Below, one piece after another: positions 11,891 through 47,515 of a stretch of 64,000 bases of DNA. This DNA comes from Scatophagus argus. Its lineage: Eukaryota > Chordata > Actinopteri > Scatophagidae. The translations under genes were made by a program, and so were the position numbers. Positions within the stretch are counted from its first letter, which is position 1; the number at the start of each line of letters is the position of its first letter. The stretch spans positions 1,239,001 through 1,303,000 of the forward strand of contig NC_058512.1 of assembly GCF_020382885.2 (NCBI RefSeq), given 5' to 3'. Under the pieces are notes generated by a model. The model was not told the origin of the DNA, did not search any database, and was given only the letters and a program-made list of their open reading frames with translations.

Positions 11891-14800
11891 TGTGACACCC
11901 ACTGGGTGTTGTCTCGGGGTATTTTGTTAATTGTTTGTTCGTACGGGATGATTTATAGCTGCCTGTACACTAAATAGCCAGTAACGCTTGTTATGTGCAC
12001 CTTAGACCAGTAGGCGGCGCTGTGGGAGCGTGGCCGTTTGTGAGCAGCCACATCTCCGGCGTCTTGTTTTGTTTTCCTGACTCTCAGGGTAGTAAATTGT
12101 TTGGGCGTGTGGGCTGGTTAGGGTTGACCAGCACCTGGATGACCGAGAACCTTCACCATCCTTCCTTCAGGTTAGTGACGTACCGGACTTACTGTAAGTC
12201 ATGAAGGTTACGTGTCACCACGCGCGCACATGTTTCAGTGGTGGTGAAAGCCGCTACCTGAAAGGAGAATGTTACCTTACGCGTTACGGAGGCAATGCTA
12301 AGCTGCTAGCAGCTAATAGCAGCCCGGTAAACCTCAGTGTGTTCTACTTTGTTGTACTTATTTTGGCGCACCTGGCTCCATCATTGCATTCGGTCACGTT
12401 GGAATCTAGCGTTTGCATGTGTAGACCAGTCCACAGGTGTTTCTGTGTACCTGTGGGCTTGTGTGAGGTTAATGTAAATAATAACCAGCAGGGTCAGATA
12501 AGAAGAGTCTTCTCAGAAACTGCTTAAAGTGTGAGGAGTCCTGATGAAACTGCTGAGGGAAAGTACTGAGAGGTTGTTCATTTCATATATTAGTTGACAT
12601 GCTGACAGCTTTAAATGACGTGTATTTCTGTGAAAACGGGACACTGAATATGGTTATACAATAACACCATATTACAGAAGCACTTGTTGAGAAATGTGGT
12701 GAATAATATTTAATAAATCACACCAGACGACCTGGAAGAGAGCAGCCACGTCTCCGGTGTCTTATCTTGTTTTCCTGACTTTCAGGTCAGGTTTACCTGC
12801 TGCCTTGGTGCTGTCTAGCGGTACCTGTAACAGATTCATGGGGCTCGTCCGGGATCGACGCCACCAGCACGCCAGGGGCCGTGACTCCAGTGATCCTTGG
12901 ACCTGTGGACCAGCAGAAAACACATTGTTAGCGCAGAAGGGCTACGCGGGACCAGGACGTCTGACTAGAGCCAGAGTGAGGGGCTACGCGTTTCCGGAGC
13001 ATCTGACCAGCGTGGACTATGGCGACCAACACGAGGCAGGAACTGCTTCGGTTGATAAAGAAGGGGCTGCTGCGCCTTCTCGCGCCAAACGTAACAGCTA
13101 ATGCTGACACACAGGCTACGGCTATAGCCACCATCACACTGCCCCGCAGGTGCCACATCCCTGATCATCGCACCTGAACTACCCCTCAGTAGTGAGCACA
13201 GTGCTGCGCTTACCTCGCACGCTGGCGACCAGCAGACAGTTAGGGGTGACTTTCCTCAGCCCATCAGCACACACGTCACACAGCCAGTCTGCTCATAGGA
13301 GTGAATTGATCCAGTAGCTCTCAGAGATCCAGCCCTGTTTCACAGAAAGGAGTTCAGCATACATGGTGGTCAGATAGGCGACACCACAGCCGACATTAGC
13401 TACAGTAATATCTGCAAACAGATAGCTGAGGGGCTAAAAGAACGACGCACAGAGAGTGAAGTCATCCGAGCAGTCCTGCCGATTGTAAAACCAGGTCACT
13501 TCAAAGACATGTTGATCAGTGAAGAGGACATGACCGTAACAGCTGAAAAGAGAGCAGCACTACAGAACTCTTTCAAAAGCTGGTCACAGCCGAGCAACAT
13601 GAGCCAGAAGCACCACAACAGTCTCTGATAGCATGCTGGTCATTGTCGCATCAGGGCAGACTGACACTGAAGTGAAGTACGAGGCACAGACTGTACACAC
13701 TGTGTCAGTGCACACAACATATCAGGGACCAAGTGACAAGCACGATGACACCAGGACGGAGTTAAAGCCTCTTCTCCCTGACCCGTCTGTCCCAGGTGAA
13801 GCCCTGCTGAGACAAGTCAGCACAACAACCAGGAGAGCGAGGGAAGACGTCACCTGTCTGTGCTCAGAGTGGCCAGGTAAACTCAGGTAAGCCAGGGGAC
13901 AATAAAGACAACATTCAGAACATTCAAACTGAGTGCACAAGTACAGGCTTTAACTCAAATGATGGAGTCATTAAAGCAGTCAGAACTGCAGTCTGATACA
14001 GCATCGCAGTACCCACCTCCACAGTCACAGCACCATGGCAACAGCTATCACACGAAACAGAGGAAGGGGAAATTACGTGGCCGTCCTCCTCGCACTGAAC
14101 CAAACCTGCCAGACTCGTCGCTGTTCTGCATGTGGTGAAGAGGGACGTCGTGCAGTGGGATGTCTGAGGAGACGTAAGCCGGCGGGAAACCAGCAGTGGT
14201 CACAGCCGAGGGACGACCCGTGACCAGCAGCGGTATGCAGTCCCAGTCAAATAGCAACAACATGAAGCGAGTCTCCCACACCCACCTGCCAATGACAAAT
14301 CCACACCTGAGAGAGGTGCACAGTTAATCTGAACAAAAGTGTCTACTGAAATGTAACATGACCGGCCTGATAGACCGGACCTGGAGACAAAAACATTACC
14401 TCATCAAGAGATCCGCCCTTTAAATGAAGTGCCAGAAGATGACGAGCTCAGTGCCTTTGCTGCCAACAGGGAAGCAATCCCCTATGATGGATGGGTGGAG
14501 GTGATTGTCAGCTTACCTGGTAGTGATGACTCAAACTATGACCTTCAAGTCCCATTCGTTGTTAGCCAAGTCGACGGGCTTTAATGTCATTCAGGAGATA
14601 ATCCCGGGGCAGGGAGATGGGACAGAGGCCTTAACTACCCTATGAAACCTACTTAAAGGGGCGTGCAGATTGGGATTGAGAAGGCTGAGGCAGTCGTAAA
14701 CTTCATCCAGGCAGAGAGAAAAACTAACAGGACTGAGCAAGTGTCGATAAAACTCTGAGAGTTTGTCGCCCGGCTAGTTAGACATGGCTGATGGTCTGGT

Positions 14801-15060
14801 TGAAGTGTGCCACACTGGAGGACCATCTGTTGAGGTCCCTGTGGGCGACACAACCCAGCACGATGTGATTCTGGCCAGCCGCACAGCTCCAGGCAGTATC
14901 CAACCGGTCGACAGAATAGTTGAAACAGACCAAATAAACAGCATTCAAGTAAATGAGGTTGTCACAGATACTAATAATAACACAGATAGGATGTGTTGGC
15001 CGTAAGCCACCTTAAACAAATAAAAGGCACAGCACGTGTTTGTCTAGTAAACACAAAAAT
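11891..15060 (+). mobile_element. Broken Ty3/Gypsy-like LTR retrotransposon (5' part)
   Basis: A fossil LTR element. A long terminal repeat of about 0.95 kb appears to run from 'tgtgacacccactgggtg' to the 'ca' at 12837. A primer-binding site complementary to tRNA-Pro follows ('tggggctcgtccgggatc', 12838-12855). The leader and a gag-like region (about 13020-14240, with a basic zinc-knuckle-like part) come next, then a stretch resembling a retropepsin domain (around 14440-14600) and short further remains. Reverse transcriptase, RNase H and integrase are not recognised. No matching second LTR is seen, so age cannot be estimated from LTR divergence. The element is clearly broken in many places and looks old. 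The right boundary is approximate. Confidence 0.68.
12838..12855 (+). other. tRNA-Pro-type primer-binding site of the LTR fossil
   Basis: The string 'tggggctcgtccgggatc' directly follows the LTR end. It differs by one missing G from the tRNA-Pro primer-binding site used by many retroelements. It fixes the 3' end of the left LTR. Confidence 0.7.
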
Positions 15061-15779
15061 TAGACATGCTGCAGTGGTGCCACCTGGCCACCAGGTGTCA
15101 GGATTCCTCCTCCCCCCTGAGCTCCACATGAACTGAACGAACTGCTGGGACTGGTCTGGAGAATGTGCAGCACGCAGGTCTGTGACCATAACGTCTGATG
15201 TGCTTCTGCTGATGGAGTTTAGAACTGGAAATGCAGGACACGCATGTCCAAAGTCGTGTGTGTGTTAGCTCAACCAGCCCATAATACACACACAAATACT
15301 CATCTTCCAAAAGCACAAAATCTTTACTGTGAAGTGTCACAGAACAAAACACAATGCTGGACACGATTTGATGTCCGTGCAGGAAGTCAGTGGAGTCGGC
15401 TCACCTGCATGTGAAGCCATCTTGGCTGCTTCTGCTCTGTGACAGCGATGATCCAATCCAGTCCGGTTTCTTTGGAAAGACTCATGTTTTCTGTGTAAAC
15501 ACCTGGATGGAGATGATGAAACTGAAGCAGGTGGCAGGTTGTCTCCTCCCACTCTGTTTGGATCTGTGCAGTCCCGCCTCTGGGAGGGTCCAGCTGTCAT
15601 ACACCAAGTGCAAAGAGCCTCCATTCATCAGTGAGTCTCGGGACTGCAGGTCGGACTCGGCTGGACTGCTGCTGCTGCTGCAGGTGATGAGCTGCTCTTC
15701 CACTGCAGTCGGTGCATGAGCTGGATGTACGGCGGCTTTGGACACACGGACGACCTGTAGAACAAGCACACACTCCGCC
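15061..15779. other. Upstream region of the GRK gene
   Basis: No exon is recognised. The 5' untranslated region and promoter of the receptor-kinase gene should be in this stretch. A (CTG)n-like run ('ctgctgctgctgctg') lies near 15665. There is no clear TATA box. Confidence 0.45.
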
Positions 15780-21930
<6,151 letters not shown>

Positions 21931-22225
21931 GGACGGGTGCAGCACGGAGGCGGCTTTAAAGACACTGAAGGACGACCAACAGCCAGCCGGCAAACCGCAG
22001 CAGCAGGACTCCGACTGACTTCCTGCTGCACCACCTGAAGGTTTTTACTGTGATGTCAGTCACATTGATTTCCATCCTTTTTCTTTTACACATTTTTTTA
22101 AACAAATTAAGTCTGCAGGTTTTTGTTACGTACTTGAATTTTGATACGAAGTGTGACACATGAAGCTACTTCATCAAATGTAAAACTGATTTCAGCAGTT
22201 GCGTCGACTCAGCTGACATGCAGTG

Positions 22226-22231
22226 AATAAA
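22226..22231 (+). terminator. Poly(A) signal of the GRK gene
   Basis: AATAAA lies about 295 nt after the GRK stop codon in the right orientation. It gives a 3' untranslated region of about 0.3 kb. Confidence 0.7.
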
Positions 22232-22329
22232 ATGTCGTTTTTAATGCAGCGATTCAGTTTTATTCGGGTCAGATGGATTAGCAGGAAAAGCATAAATTTG
22301 TAGGCTCTAATTTATTTTTATTTATGATC

Positions 22330-22860
22330 TCTAAAATGAAACTAGCGATGCAACAAGTTGTCGATTATTCCACCGAAAGAAAATTAGTTGCAAGCTATTT
22401 TGATGACTGATTAATCATTTCAGTTGTTTCTAAAGCAGAAATGTCAAAACAATCTGCTTCCAGCTTCTGAAATGTCAGGATGTGCTGCGTTTCTGTAGGC
22501 CAGACTCACAAGCCACCTATGAAACCAGTGGCGTCGCCCCCTGCTGGACATCAGAAAGAATGCAGGGTTAAGAAACGCAGCTTCTCAAAGGCTAATATGC
22601 AGGCTGTCTCATAATCAAGCTGAAACAATCAGATCAGTCAGTTGGTTGTTTGACAGATTAATCCAACTCATTAATGATCTGTTTGTTTGATTTGTTTAAA
22701 TATTTACTGATTTTCTGAGTCTTATGATACTAAATGAAATATCTTTGAGGTTTTGATTGTTGGTCGGACAACACAAGACATTTAAAAATGTCACTGTGGA
22801 TTAATTGATTAATCAAAAAAATAATCAAAAATCAAAACTATTAGCAGACTGAAATTTGGG
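22330..22860. repeat. Old dispersed teleost repeat ('gattaatcgatta' type)
   Basis: AT-rich DNA with 'cgattattcc', 'tgactgattaatcatttcagttg', 'gacatttaaaaatgtcact' and 'ggattaattgattaatca'. This is the signature of an abundant percomorph repeat. Part of it looks inverted. The ends are unclear. It lies between two converging genes. Confidence 0.5.
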
Positions 22861-22939
22861 GACCCGCTGGTTTAACGTCAAATGCACAAATCTGTCTGCA
22901 GTTTCATCGAAGAGTTAAGCTTCATCCATGTAACGTTTT

Positions 22940-22945
22940 TTTATT
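22940..22945 (-). terminator. Poly(A) signal of ash2l
   Basis: TTTATT on the plus strand reads AATAAA on the minus strand, about 340 nt after the ash2l stop. It faces the GRK poly(A) signal, so the two genes converge with about 0.7 kb between their ends. Confidence 0.6.
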
Positions 22946-23287
22946 TAACTCAGAGTATAAAACAGTGAATAACTGACACACATTGTAAAACAAATAAAAG
23001 ACTGAACACACTGAGGATTGCAGGATGGACTCGGGTCACAGGTTCAACATGATGGCGTCTCTCTACAGCCTAACAACAACCTCAAAATAGAAAGATTTTT
23101 AAGCAGAGCACCAAAAATAAGTTGGTGCAGTCGTTAAATGTTCCAAAAGCTGGAACGTCAGCTGACGGCTAACAAACGCTGACATCCAACCACCGACTTG
23201 GTGTCATCGTTTTTACTTTTACTCAGTTCGAGCTTCCTGCCTCGGGTTGAAGTCGGACGTCTTCCAGCCACGCTTTGCTGCAGCTGC

Positions 23288-29321
<6,034 letters not shown>

Positions 29322-29500
29322 CTTTCAAATCAATGAAAACAAAAAACATCGCGAGATAACAGTTGGAGCGTCAGCTTCCGGGTCGCCGTGTTGTTTTTTT
29401 TCCCCCTCGCTCAGCAGCGACACCGCAGGTTCACATGAGAATTGCAGATATTAGATAACAATGGCCAGTTCACGTCTCATCTTCACTTTATCCTAAAATC
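29322..29500. promoter_or_regulatory. ash2l: ash2l promoter region
   Basis: GC-rich sequence lies directly upstream of the ash2l start, with 'catcgcgag', 'cttccgggtcgcc' (ETS-like CCGGAAG on the minus strand) and no TATA box. This fits a housekeeping-type promoter. The exact start site is not visible. Confidence 0.45.
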
Positions 29501-29886
29501 TGAGGTGGAAAGTAACTATGTAGAGTTATTTAGATACTGGGCTTTACCATTTACAGGTACATGTACTTTAGTTGACTATTTCTATTTTATGTTAGGCCTC
29601 CTTTATACTTCTACTCCAGTACCTTTTTGAGGCAAAACATTCTAAGATACAGTTGAAATACATCATTTATTCGACAACTTTAGTTACTACTTACTGTGCA
29701 GATTTAGAGTTTTTAATATTCAAATATTTATATTACAAAATATAGATAAACTATTACACCTTGGTGCATTATTATAGGCTAAGCCTATAATAATGCACCA
29801 AGTAAAGTATTTATACTGCAAATTTGTACTGAAGTACAGTAATTCAGCCCTTTCCTGAGCACGAGCTACATTCCACCACTGATTGG
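29501..29886. mobile_element. MITE with 'cagtggtggaa' ends
   Basis: The element starts near 'aggtggaaagtaactatg' and ends near 'acattccaccactg', which are imperfect inverted repeats of each other. Its middle has 'taggcctcctttatacttctactccagtacc' and 'cgacaactttagttactactta', the hallmark of a very common percomorph non-autonomous element. The termini look hAT-like. It holds no coding capacity. A perfect 21-bp hairpin lies inside it. Confidence 0.65.
29760..29802. repeat. Perfect inverted repeat (21-bp arms, 1-nt loop)
   Basis: 'cttggtgcattattataggc' plus a T is followed by one A and the exact reverse complement. It lies inside the MITE between ash2l and pnx. Confidence 0.95.
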
Positions 29887-30836
29887 CAGCTTTTGCAGCA
29901 GCTGCTGGACGGGTCCGTCTGAACATGCAGAGTTTACACAGTGAGGAGTCGTATGAGGAGCTTTGTGACGAGCCGAGACCACCCCACGTACGCTCTGAAA
30001 GTCAAACGTTATGTAAAAGTTTGTGGGGGCCGTTGCAGCACCATTAAAGATACGTTGAACATAAAGACAAGTGTGCCGGCAGACGCCTCACAAAAGAGCC
30101 GGGAATGCCGAGGGCACCCCTGGGTGCTGCAGTAAATACCTCCAAGTCATTGTAAAGAGGATAATAGTCGTGTTCTCTCCTCCCCTTTCCTACTGCAACG
30201 GAGACACATCTGTGACTCTGGGACAGTGTGAAGAGGCTTTGATACATGAAGGCATCTTTGTTTCTGACCCTGTGACACATTTGTTGTATTATATTGTATT
30301 ACTGAGCCTTGAACTGGTTCTTGTCCAGTCTGATAAAAAATCACTTATCTTACACCTGCTCGTATGTGACTTGGATTCTGAGACACTGATCTTCTTCTTT
30401 TTCTGTGTTCTGTCTCTTTGATCCCTCTCTGATTTCTGTCTCTATCATTCCTCCATCACCTCATCCTGTCCACTTCCCCTTGTCCTGCAGGACAAAGCCC
30501 AGGGTCACAGAGGGTCAAGCCCACTGGTGACATCTGCTAATTGTCCTGATGGGCCGGCCTATCGTGTCCTTTCAATACCAGTCGCTCCGTAGGTGTCTGC
30601 GGCTGGGAGCTCGCTGGCAGCTGCCACCTTCATGAGTTACCTCCACGGGGTCCTTCAACCCCCCGACTCTGAACCCCCCCAGAGCCTCCTTTACGTGAAG
30701 AGGAATAATCACTCTGGGCTTTAGGAAGCTGTAAGTGATAATGTGGACTTAAAGATGGGATTGTCATCTGAACTGTGAACTTAATGAAGCATTTAGAGGC
30801 TGACAAAACTGTGGGGCGCAGATTCAGACAACCAAA

Positions 30837-31070
30837 CATGTACTTCTACTCCACGTTGTGTTTTAGAATGAACTTTATATTCCAACACATTTATCTAAAA
30901 GCTGTGGTTACAGATTAAGATATTGCATAATCATAACCCAAAAGTTTTAAACCGTTTTGATAATACTTACACACTTTTATTTATAGTCAACGCAGGACTT
31001 TTACTTGTATCAGAATACTTTTACGCTAACGTGTTAGTACTTTAAATAAAGTACGTGAAAACTTCTTCAG
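30837..31070. repeat. Fragment of a teleost MITE
   Basis: 'atgtacttctactccac', 'atttatctaaaagctgtggttac', 'gcaggacttttacttgtatcag' and 'ttttacgctaacgtgttagtac' are diverged versions of a percomorph repeat related to the one at 29.5 kb. It lies about 0.8 kb upstream of pnx. Confidence 0.55.
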
Positions 31071-31784
31071 CTGCCGCAGAAAGGAGATTTTGGTTTTCTT
31101 TTGGTGCGTGAACACAAAACTGTTCTGCACATTTTGTGAATCATTTTGCTCCCATCAAATATCTGTGAAAACTTTGAGCTTTAAATAAAGTTGTGTTGGA
31201 GGAAGGTTTGGCTGCACAGCAGGAGTTCATAACGTTTTATAATAACGTTTGGTTTAAAGGATGGTGGACAAGATTCTCAACAAGAGATTCTCTTGATAAG
31301 CACGTCTCAAAGTGCAGCAGCGGGACGTGGCTGCAGGGATCATAAAGTTGTTACTGGGCTTCTGATCAAACCCAAGTGCTTTGTGCACTGCGCTCAGCGG
31401 GACAAATGGCGCTATGGAGGCAGAAAAGGCACCAACTTTCCCTTTGATGAGTCCATCAATTAGCATCACAAGCGGCCTTCACGTGTCCTACCAGCGTAAA
31501 ATCTCACATCTGCAAATAATGACAAGCCAGGCCACAAAGACGAACACGGAGGGAAAGAAAGGGGGCACATTTTAACCAGATGCCTGGCAATAAATAACCG
31601 GTCAGCCCCCCCCCCCAGCTGAGAGCCACCATTTGCATGTTGAAGTGCCCACACGGGGGTCCCACGGGCAGGAGCGCGTCGCACAGCAAAGGCGCGGGCT
31701 GCAATTGTTCCTCCGCCGCTTCATTTGGGTAACCTTTTGAATGAAATGTAAATTTGCTCTCCGGCGGCGTGTGCAGAGTCTGCG

Positions 31785-31793
31785 TATATAAAG
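31785..31793 (+). promoter_or_regulatory. TATA box of the homeobox gene
   Basis: 'gcgtatataaagcccgc' lies 70 nt upstream of the ATG. This is a strong TATA box, giving a predicted start near 31815 and a 5' leader of about 40 nt. Confidence 0.75.
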
Positions 31794-31854
31794 CCCGCAG
31801 CACAGACGGCCACCGACAGCCACCTGCGTCCCGACCCGTCCACACACTGCGGAC

Positions 31855-32547
<693 letters not shown>

Positions 32548-32870
32548 AATCTGCACTGACTGAGCACATCAACATGTGGCCCACCAGCATCTCCAGGAGA
32601 CGTTTCAGCAAAACATGGCACTATTACTGTCAGCCAGGAGAGCCGTGAAAGTGCCAAAGCAGACTGAATCCAGAAATATTTTCTAATGCAACTAACTTAT
32701 TGTGATAAACATTTTTTATCGAAGCTGTTCTGCTTGTTTCTTGTTTCTTCAGATGTACTGATTTGACCTTCTACATGAACATCTGGCAAACAGAAAGTCT
32801 TGTTGAAAGAAGTCGACTCTTTAGATCAAAATAACCAGCTGGAACAAATACAAACAGGAAGCTCTAATGA

Positions 32871-32876
32871 AATAAA
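32871..32876 (+). terminator. Poly(A) signal of the homeobox gene
   Basis: AATAAA lies 324 nt after the stop codon, in sense orientation and in AT-rich DNA. Confidence 0.7.
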
Positions 32877-32899
32877 GACATTTTATATTTATCTTTAGA

Positions 32900-34400
32900 T
32901 TTCTGTGATTTGTTGGTGGATGTTGAATCAGGACAGAAAGAAGCAGCGGAGTGTGTGTTTCTTCTAAAGCGTCTGCTGCTTGTTTCCGCCTAAAATGTGA
33001 TAAGCAGAGAGTCAGATTTCAGAAACAACCCTGAACCCTCCATTACTGGCTTCAGATCAGCTTTTACACACACACACACACACTCCTGAACACATCTGTA
33101 TATAATTTAGCACAAACTCTTCTCCTCAGATGGTTCTGAACTCTACAGAGTGTCCGTCCATTGTGGCGAGAGACACGAACCAATGACGTCTGTAGTTCCA
33201 CTAACTGGTTCGATAAGCTGGTGCCAAGAAGCCCAAACACACACACACACACACACACACATGAAACAGTCTGATGGTCTCCAGGGGCTCTGCAGCACAA
33301 CACAAGACTGACGGGACAGACGAGCTTTCCTGTCCTTCAGAGCTCTCAGTGTCTCAGTCTTTGTCCCAGATGGCACAGCTGTTGTCGGTTGCTCAGAGAC
33401 ATGAGTCACCGGCGCTCATCGCTTTCAGGCTCTCAGCATTTCTAAAACCAAAGTCATGCCTCTTGACTTTGAAATGAGCTTATTATCGTTTCACACTGGA
33501 CAGGAAAACACACCAACACCCACAAACATCTGGCTTTTGTCTTCGGACTGAAAGGGTCCAGTCAGCACTCATTCCCGGCTCAGATGACTCTGCAGAAGTC
33601 AACTTAAGGATGTTGGTGCGTAAATGCTCCTCCATCCGTCTCCATTCAAGGCCTTCGCTGGCCTGCGTGCAGCTTCGTCCTGTTGCTAATGTTTGAAACG
33701 TGACACACCCCAAAGCAAAGCTGAAAGCCCGACTGAAAACATTTCGGTCAACATGTGTGCTTCCCAGGCAAGACTGAAATGTTTTGCCTCCAGAACGAGC
33801 ATCAGACCAGCCGGAGCCGCCACAACTACCCGACATGACCAGAATCTGGACTGAAGGAGAGTCTTGTGGTCCAAACTGAACTTTTACTTTAAATGTTCTA
33901 AATCGGCCTTTAGAGCTGCACTAAACAGCTTGATTAAAACCAACCACTGACTGGATGTTGTTTCGCTGTGCCGTCAGGGCCTGAGCCCAAACACGACCGT
34001 TTCCGAGCTCTGAACAAGTGGTTTTAGTGTCTTCTTCATGCAGCTTGTTCTGCTGCCCCCGTGTGGCCAAAAAATCAAATAATGCAAGTTTAAACATTTG
34101 CTACAGTAACTTTTTAAAAAACTACCAAAAGGTTGTGCAGCTAACCAAGGAAACCAGACGAGGGGCTCCAGTGAGTCCACATTGTGAAGAGTCTCACATT
34201 AACTTCTCACATCCCTCAAGCGGAGGTCCTGACGTCTGTTCTTCTACTCAGAGTAAATGCGGCTCCTGAGGTTGTTTAAAGGTTGTGTTTTCTATCACTT
34301 AATGTCTTCACGGAGGTCTAATCACCATCAGCGGTTCTTCCTTTCTTTCTTTCCTCCCTCGCAGGAATGTCACATGTGGCAGATGCTCCTCCCCTCTGCT
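32900..34400. other. Intergenic DNA with two (CA)n tracts
   Basis: CA runs lie at about 33066-33083 and 33238-33261. No exon, RNA gene or mobile element is recognised between the homeobox gene and aebp1. Confidence 0.6.
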
Positions 34401-34462
34401 CAGAGAGGGGTGAGGGGAAAAGGGGGTGAAGGGCCATGAGGGAGAGATGTGACTGAGGAATA

Positions 34463-34505
34463 TGTGGTGGAGGAGGAGGAGGAGGAGGAGGAGGAGGAGG
34501 AAGCA
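34463..34505. repeat. (GGA)n purine tract
   Basis: About 13 'gga' units, strongly purine-biased, roughly 340 nt upstream of the aebp1 ATG and so probably in its promoter or 5' leader. Confidence 0.85.
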
Positions 34506-34843
34506 GGGAGGCGTGCTGCTCTGCTGCTGCTGCTGGAGGAAATCCAGTCCAGACAGATGCATTTCCTCCACTCCAGCAGGACCAGGAGGCTGCTTTAAAA
34601 CCTGCAGCCCAAAACATTTTCTTCCTCTCCACACGCCGACTCGCCATCAGAAAGGAGGGAACTCTCTAGACCTCCACAAGCTCTTCCTTTTGTTCTCTCC
34701 AGAAGCCTTTCATTGGGGCCCTCGGAGTCTGGGGACCCGACACAGCTGTGCATCTGCAGGTCAGATGTTGGTTTTTGGTTATCTTTACAGCTAAATTCAG
34801 GGCTCTTCTTCTGTCTCGTCCTCGTCAGCGTTTGTTTGGAGAA

Positions 34844-45236
<10,393 letters not shown>

Positions 45237-46892
45237 TCGATCAGTACACTCACATCTATGTTACCAACCGCTGCAGTTGGCTGCAACATCGCCTCTGCAT
45301 GAACACACAAAACAAAGGATGTTAATTATTTAGTGCTCACAAAGTTTTCACCACATTTTGGGTGGAGATGAAACTTGTGTGAAAACTCTTCACAGGGAAT
45401 TGATCTGGAATAGAAAGCTTCTGCTGAGCAGAGACAATACAGCACAAGTTTAATCAGCTCTATGTTCAATTAAAGAATATACAGCATGTCACACAATACA
45501 AAGAAGATAGGATTAGGTACCTCCACAGTACAAATGTATGAGTATCTTTATGTCTCTGTAATGGCTTTACAGTGTGATCGCTGGCCTCAGTTAAACTGCT
45601 GAATGCATTTGATTAAAATGAAGTTATTTTCTAGATAACCATCGTCTGTGTGTTATTTTGTGGTTCAAATTTTCAATTTCTACTAATAATTAGACCTCCG
45701 ACACACTCACAAAACCACACACAAAAAACAAATAAAAATCAGCATGATTAGAAGAGAAAGGAAAATAAAACTGTTGTGCAGATTTTCTCACCCATGTTGG
45801 ATTCAAAAGCTCAGTTTGTTTGAAGGAAGATGGCGGCTGAACTAAGCGCTAACATGACCACCACACAGCCAAGCAGGTAGAAGGTTCACCACTGGAGCGT
45901 GTTAGCATGCTAACATTTTCTCATTAGCACTAAGCACAAAGTAAAGCCGAGGATGATGGGAGTGTGATTTGTTTCGCAGGTATGTGACCACAAAAATCAA
46001 AACACTGGATGGCACGAGATGAAAAGTTCAGTCTGCACCACATCTCGAGCCATCTAAAAGTCACTCTCATGGCGTCTCTGTGCTGAACTTCATAGGATCA
46101 AACAGTTCAGGTGTTTCAGTCTGAACCACAGTGGTGGACTGACTGACTGACTGAAACAGAAAGGACACCTGAGCAGCTTGAACGAATGAAGGACATGAGG
46201 ATCGGGCAGGTCTGTTCAGACTGTGGCAGGTTAACAAAACACACTGAGACACCTGCAGGCGCTCCTCATTCTGTTTGGCCTGAAAGCTTCACCTGAACCA
46301 AACAGGAAGTGACACATAATTTAAATAGCTGCCCACAGTTCCTGATGACGAACTGAGAGTCCCAACACAAACATTTCCTCGAAAAAACTTATCAGGTATC
46401 ATATGTGCAGTGGAGTGCAGACGTGTTCCTCATGCTCAGCTGCAGGAAGTGGAATCAGATTTTAATACCTGCACTAACATCACACTTAGCTGTGCTAATT
46501 AGCAGGCGTGCTAACACTCCTCAGTGGGGACCACGTATATCATACCTACTAAAATGTCCACAGAGTAAAGACGACACATTAGAACTACAACATGGAGACT
46601 CAGACATGTCTCAGATGAAAACATTTTATTTTAATAAACATTTTCCAGAACGGATGCAATAGAAGTAACGTGGATTCTGTTCTCCTCTAGAGATCTCAGC
46701 CAAGTTCAAACGGATGTTTCTCCATTTTCTTCGGGTTTCAAACTACTGATTTTGTCCGAGGTCCATAGAGCCTCAACAGCCCATCTAATCCATACATTTA
46801 TACGTGTCCTTCGTGGTGGACGCCGTCCTCTGGCTCAAAGTCTCTGTACATTTCGAACATCCAGGACGGAAAGACGCTCGTGTGTCCTGCAG
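45237..46892. other. Region between converging aebp1 and ddx56
   Basis: It holds both 3' untranslated regions. ATTAAA at 45612 is a likely aebp1 poly(A) signal. AATAAA on the minus strand at 46625-46630 is a likely ddx56 signal. 'gttagcatgctaac' near 45901 is a palindromic motif found in dispersed teleost repeats. No gene is seen. Confidence 0.6.
46625..46630 (-). terminator. Poly(A) signal of ddx56
   Basis: TTTATT on the plus strand reads AATAAA on the minus strand, about 265 nt past the ddx56 stop. Confidence 0.6.
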
Positions 46893-47477
46893 CTACGAAT
46901 GGCCTGCTTTACCTTTTCTGTTCCTGCCTCCGGTGTATCGGAAACTCTTGAGTGGGTTCTTCCCCTGGATGTTCTTCTACAAGAGGAAACATTCACTTAC
47001 TGGAGGCAAGTTCACTTCCTGTTTCAACATGCAGAGCTGTTTGTGGACTAAAGCTTCACACGACTTTCCACTGGCAATAAGTGTGAGCAGATAATGTATG
47101 CATTTTCCTTTTTGGGTGAACTGTTCCTTTAAGTCTCACCTTGAAACTGGTCTTGGCGACTCCCTCTGGTTTTGATTTTTCCTTCCTCTTCCTTCTTCTC
47201 CTGGCTGACAGTGGATTCACTGCACTCCTCAGTGTCTCTGGAACTGCAGGAAGTCAGAGAAAATGATGAGTAACTAATGACGGATATTTGTGTGTGTGTG
47301 TGTGTGTGTGTGCGCGCACGTGTGTGTGTTTTACCGAGGTATTCAGGTACATTTTTCAGGTGGGGTTTGACCACAGCAGGATGAAGGTCTTTGTCATGTC
47401 GCAGCAGCTGCAGATCTCTGGGGTTATCCTCAAAATATGTCTGAGTGACAGCAGAGAAAAGCAATCACAGAGTGTCT

Positions 47478-47515
<38 letters not shown>

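Noticed and set aside
34308-34647. Minus-strand Pro-rich frame upstream of aebp1
   Set aside because: It is the antisense reading of the (GGA)n tract and is low complexity.
46804-47094. Plus-strand open frame with hydrophobic stretches
   Set aside because: It is the antisense of the last ddx56 exon and its intron, where the minus-strand frame matches the DDX56 C-terminus.
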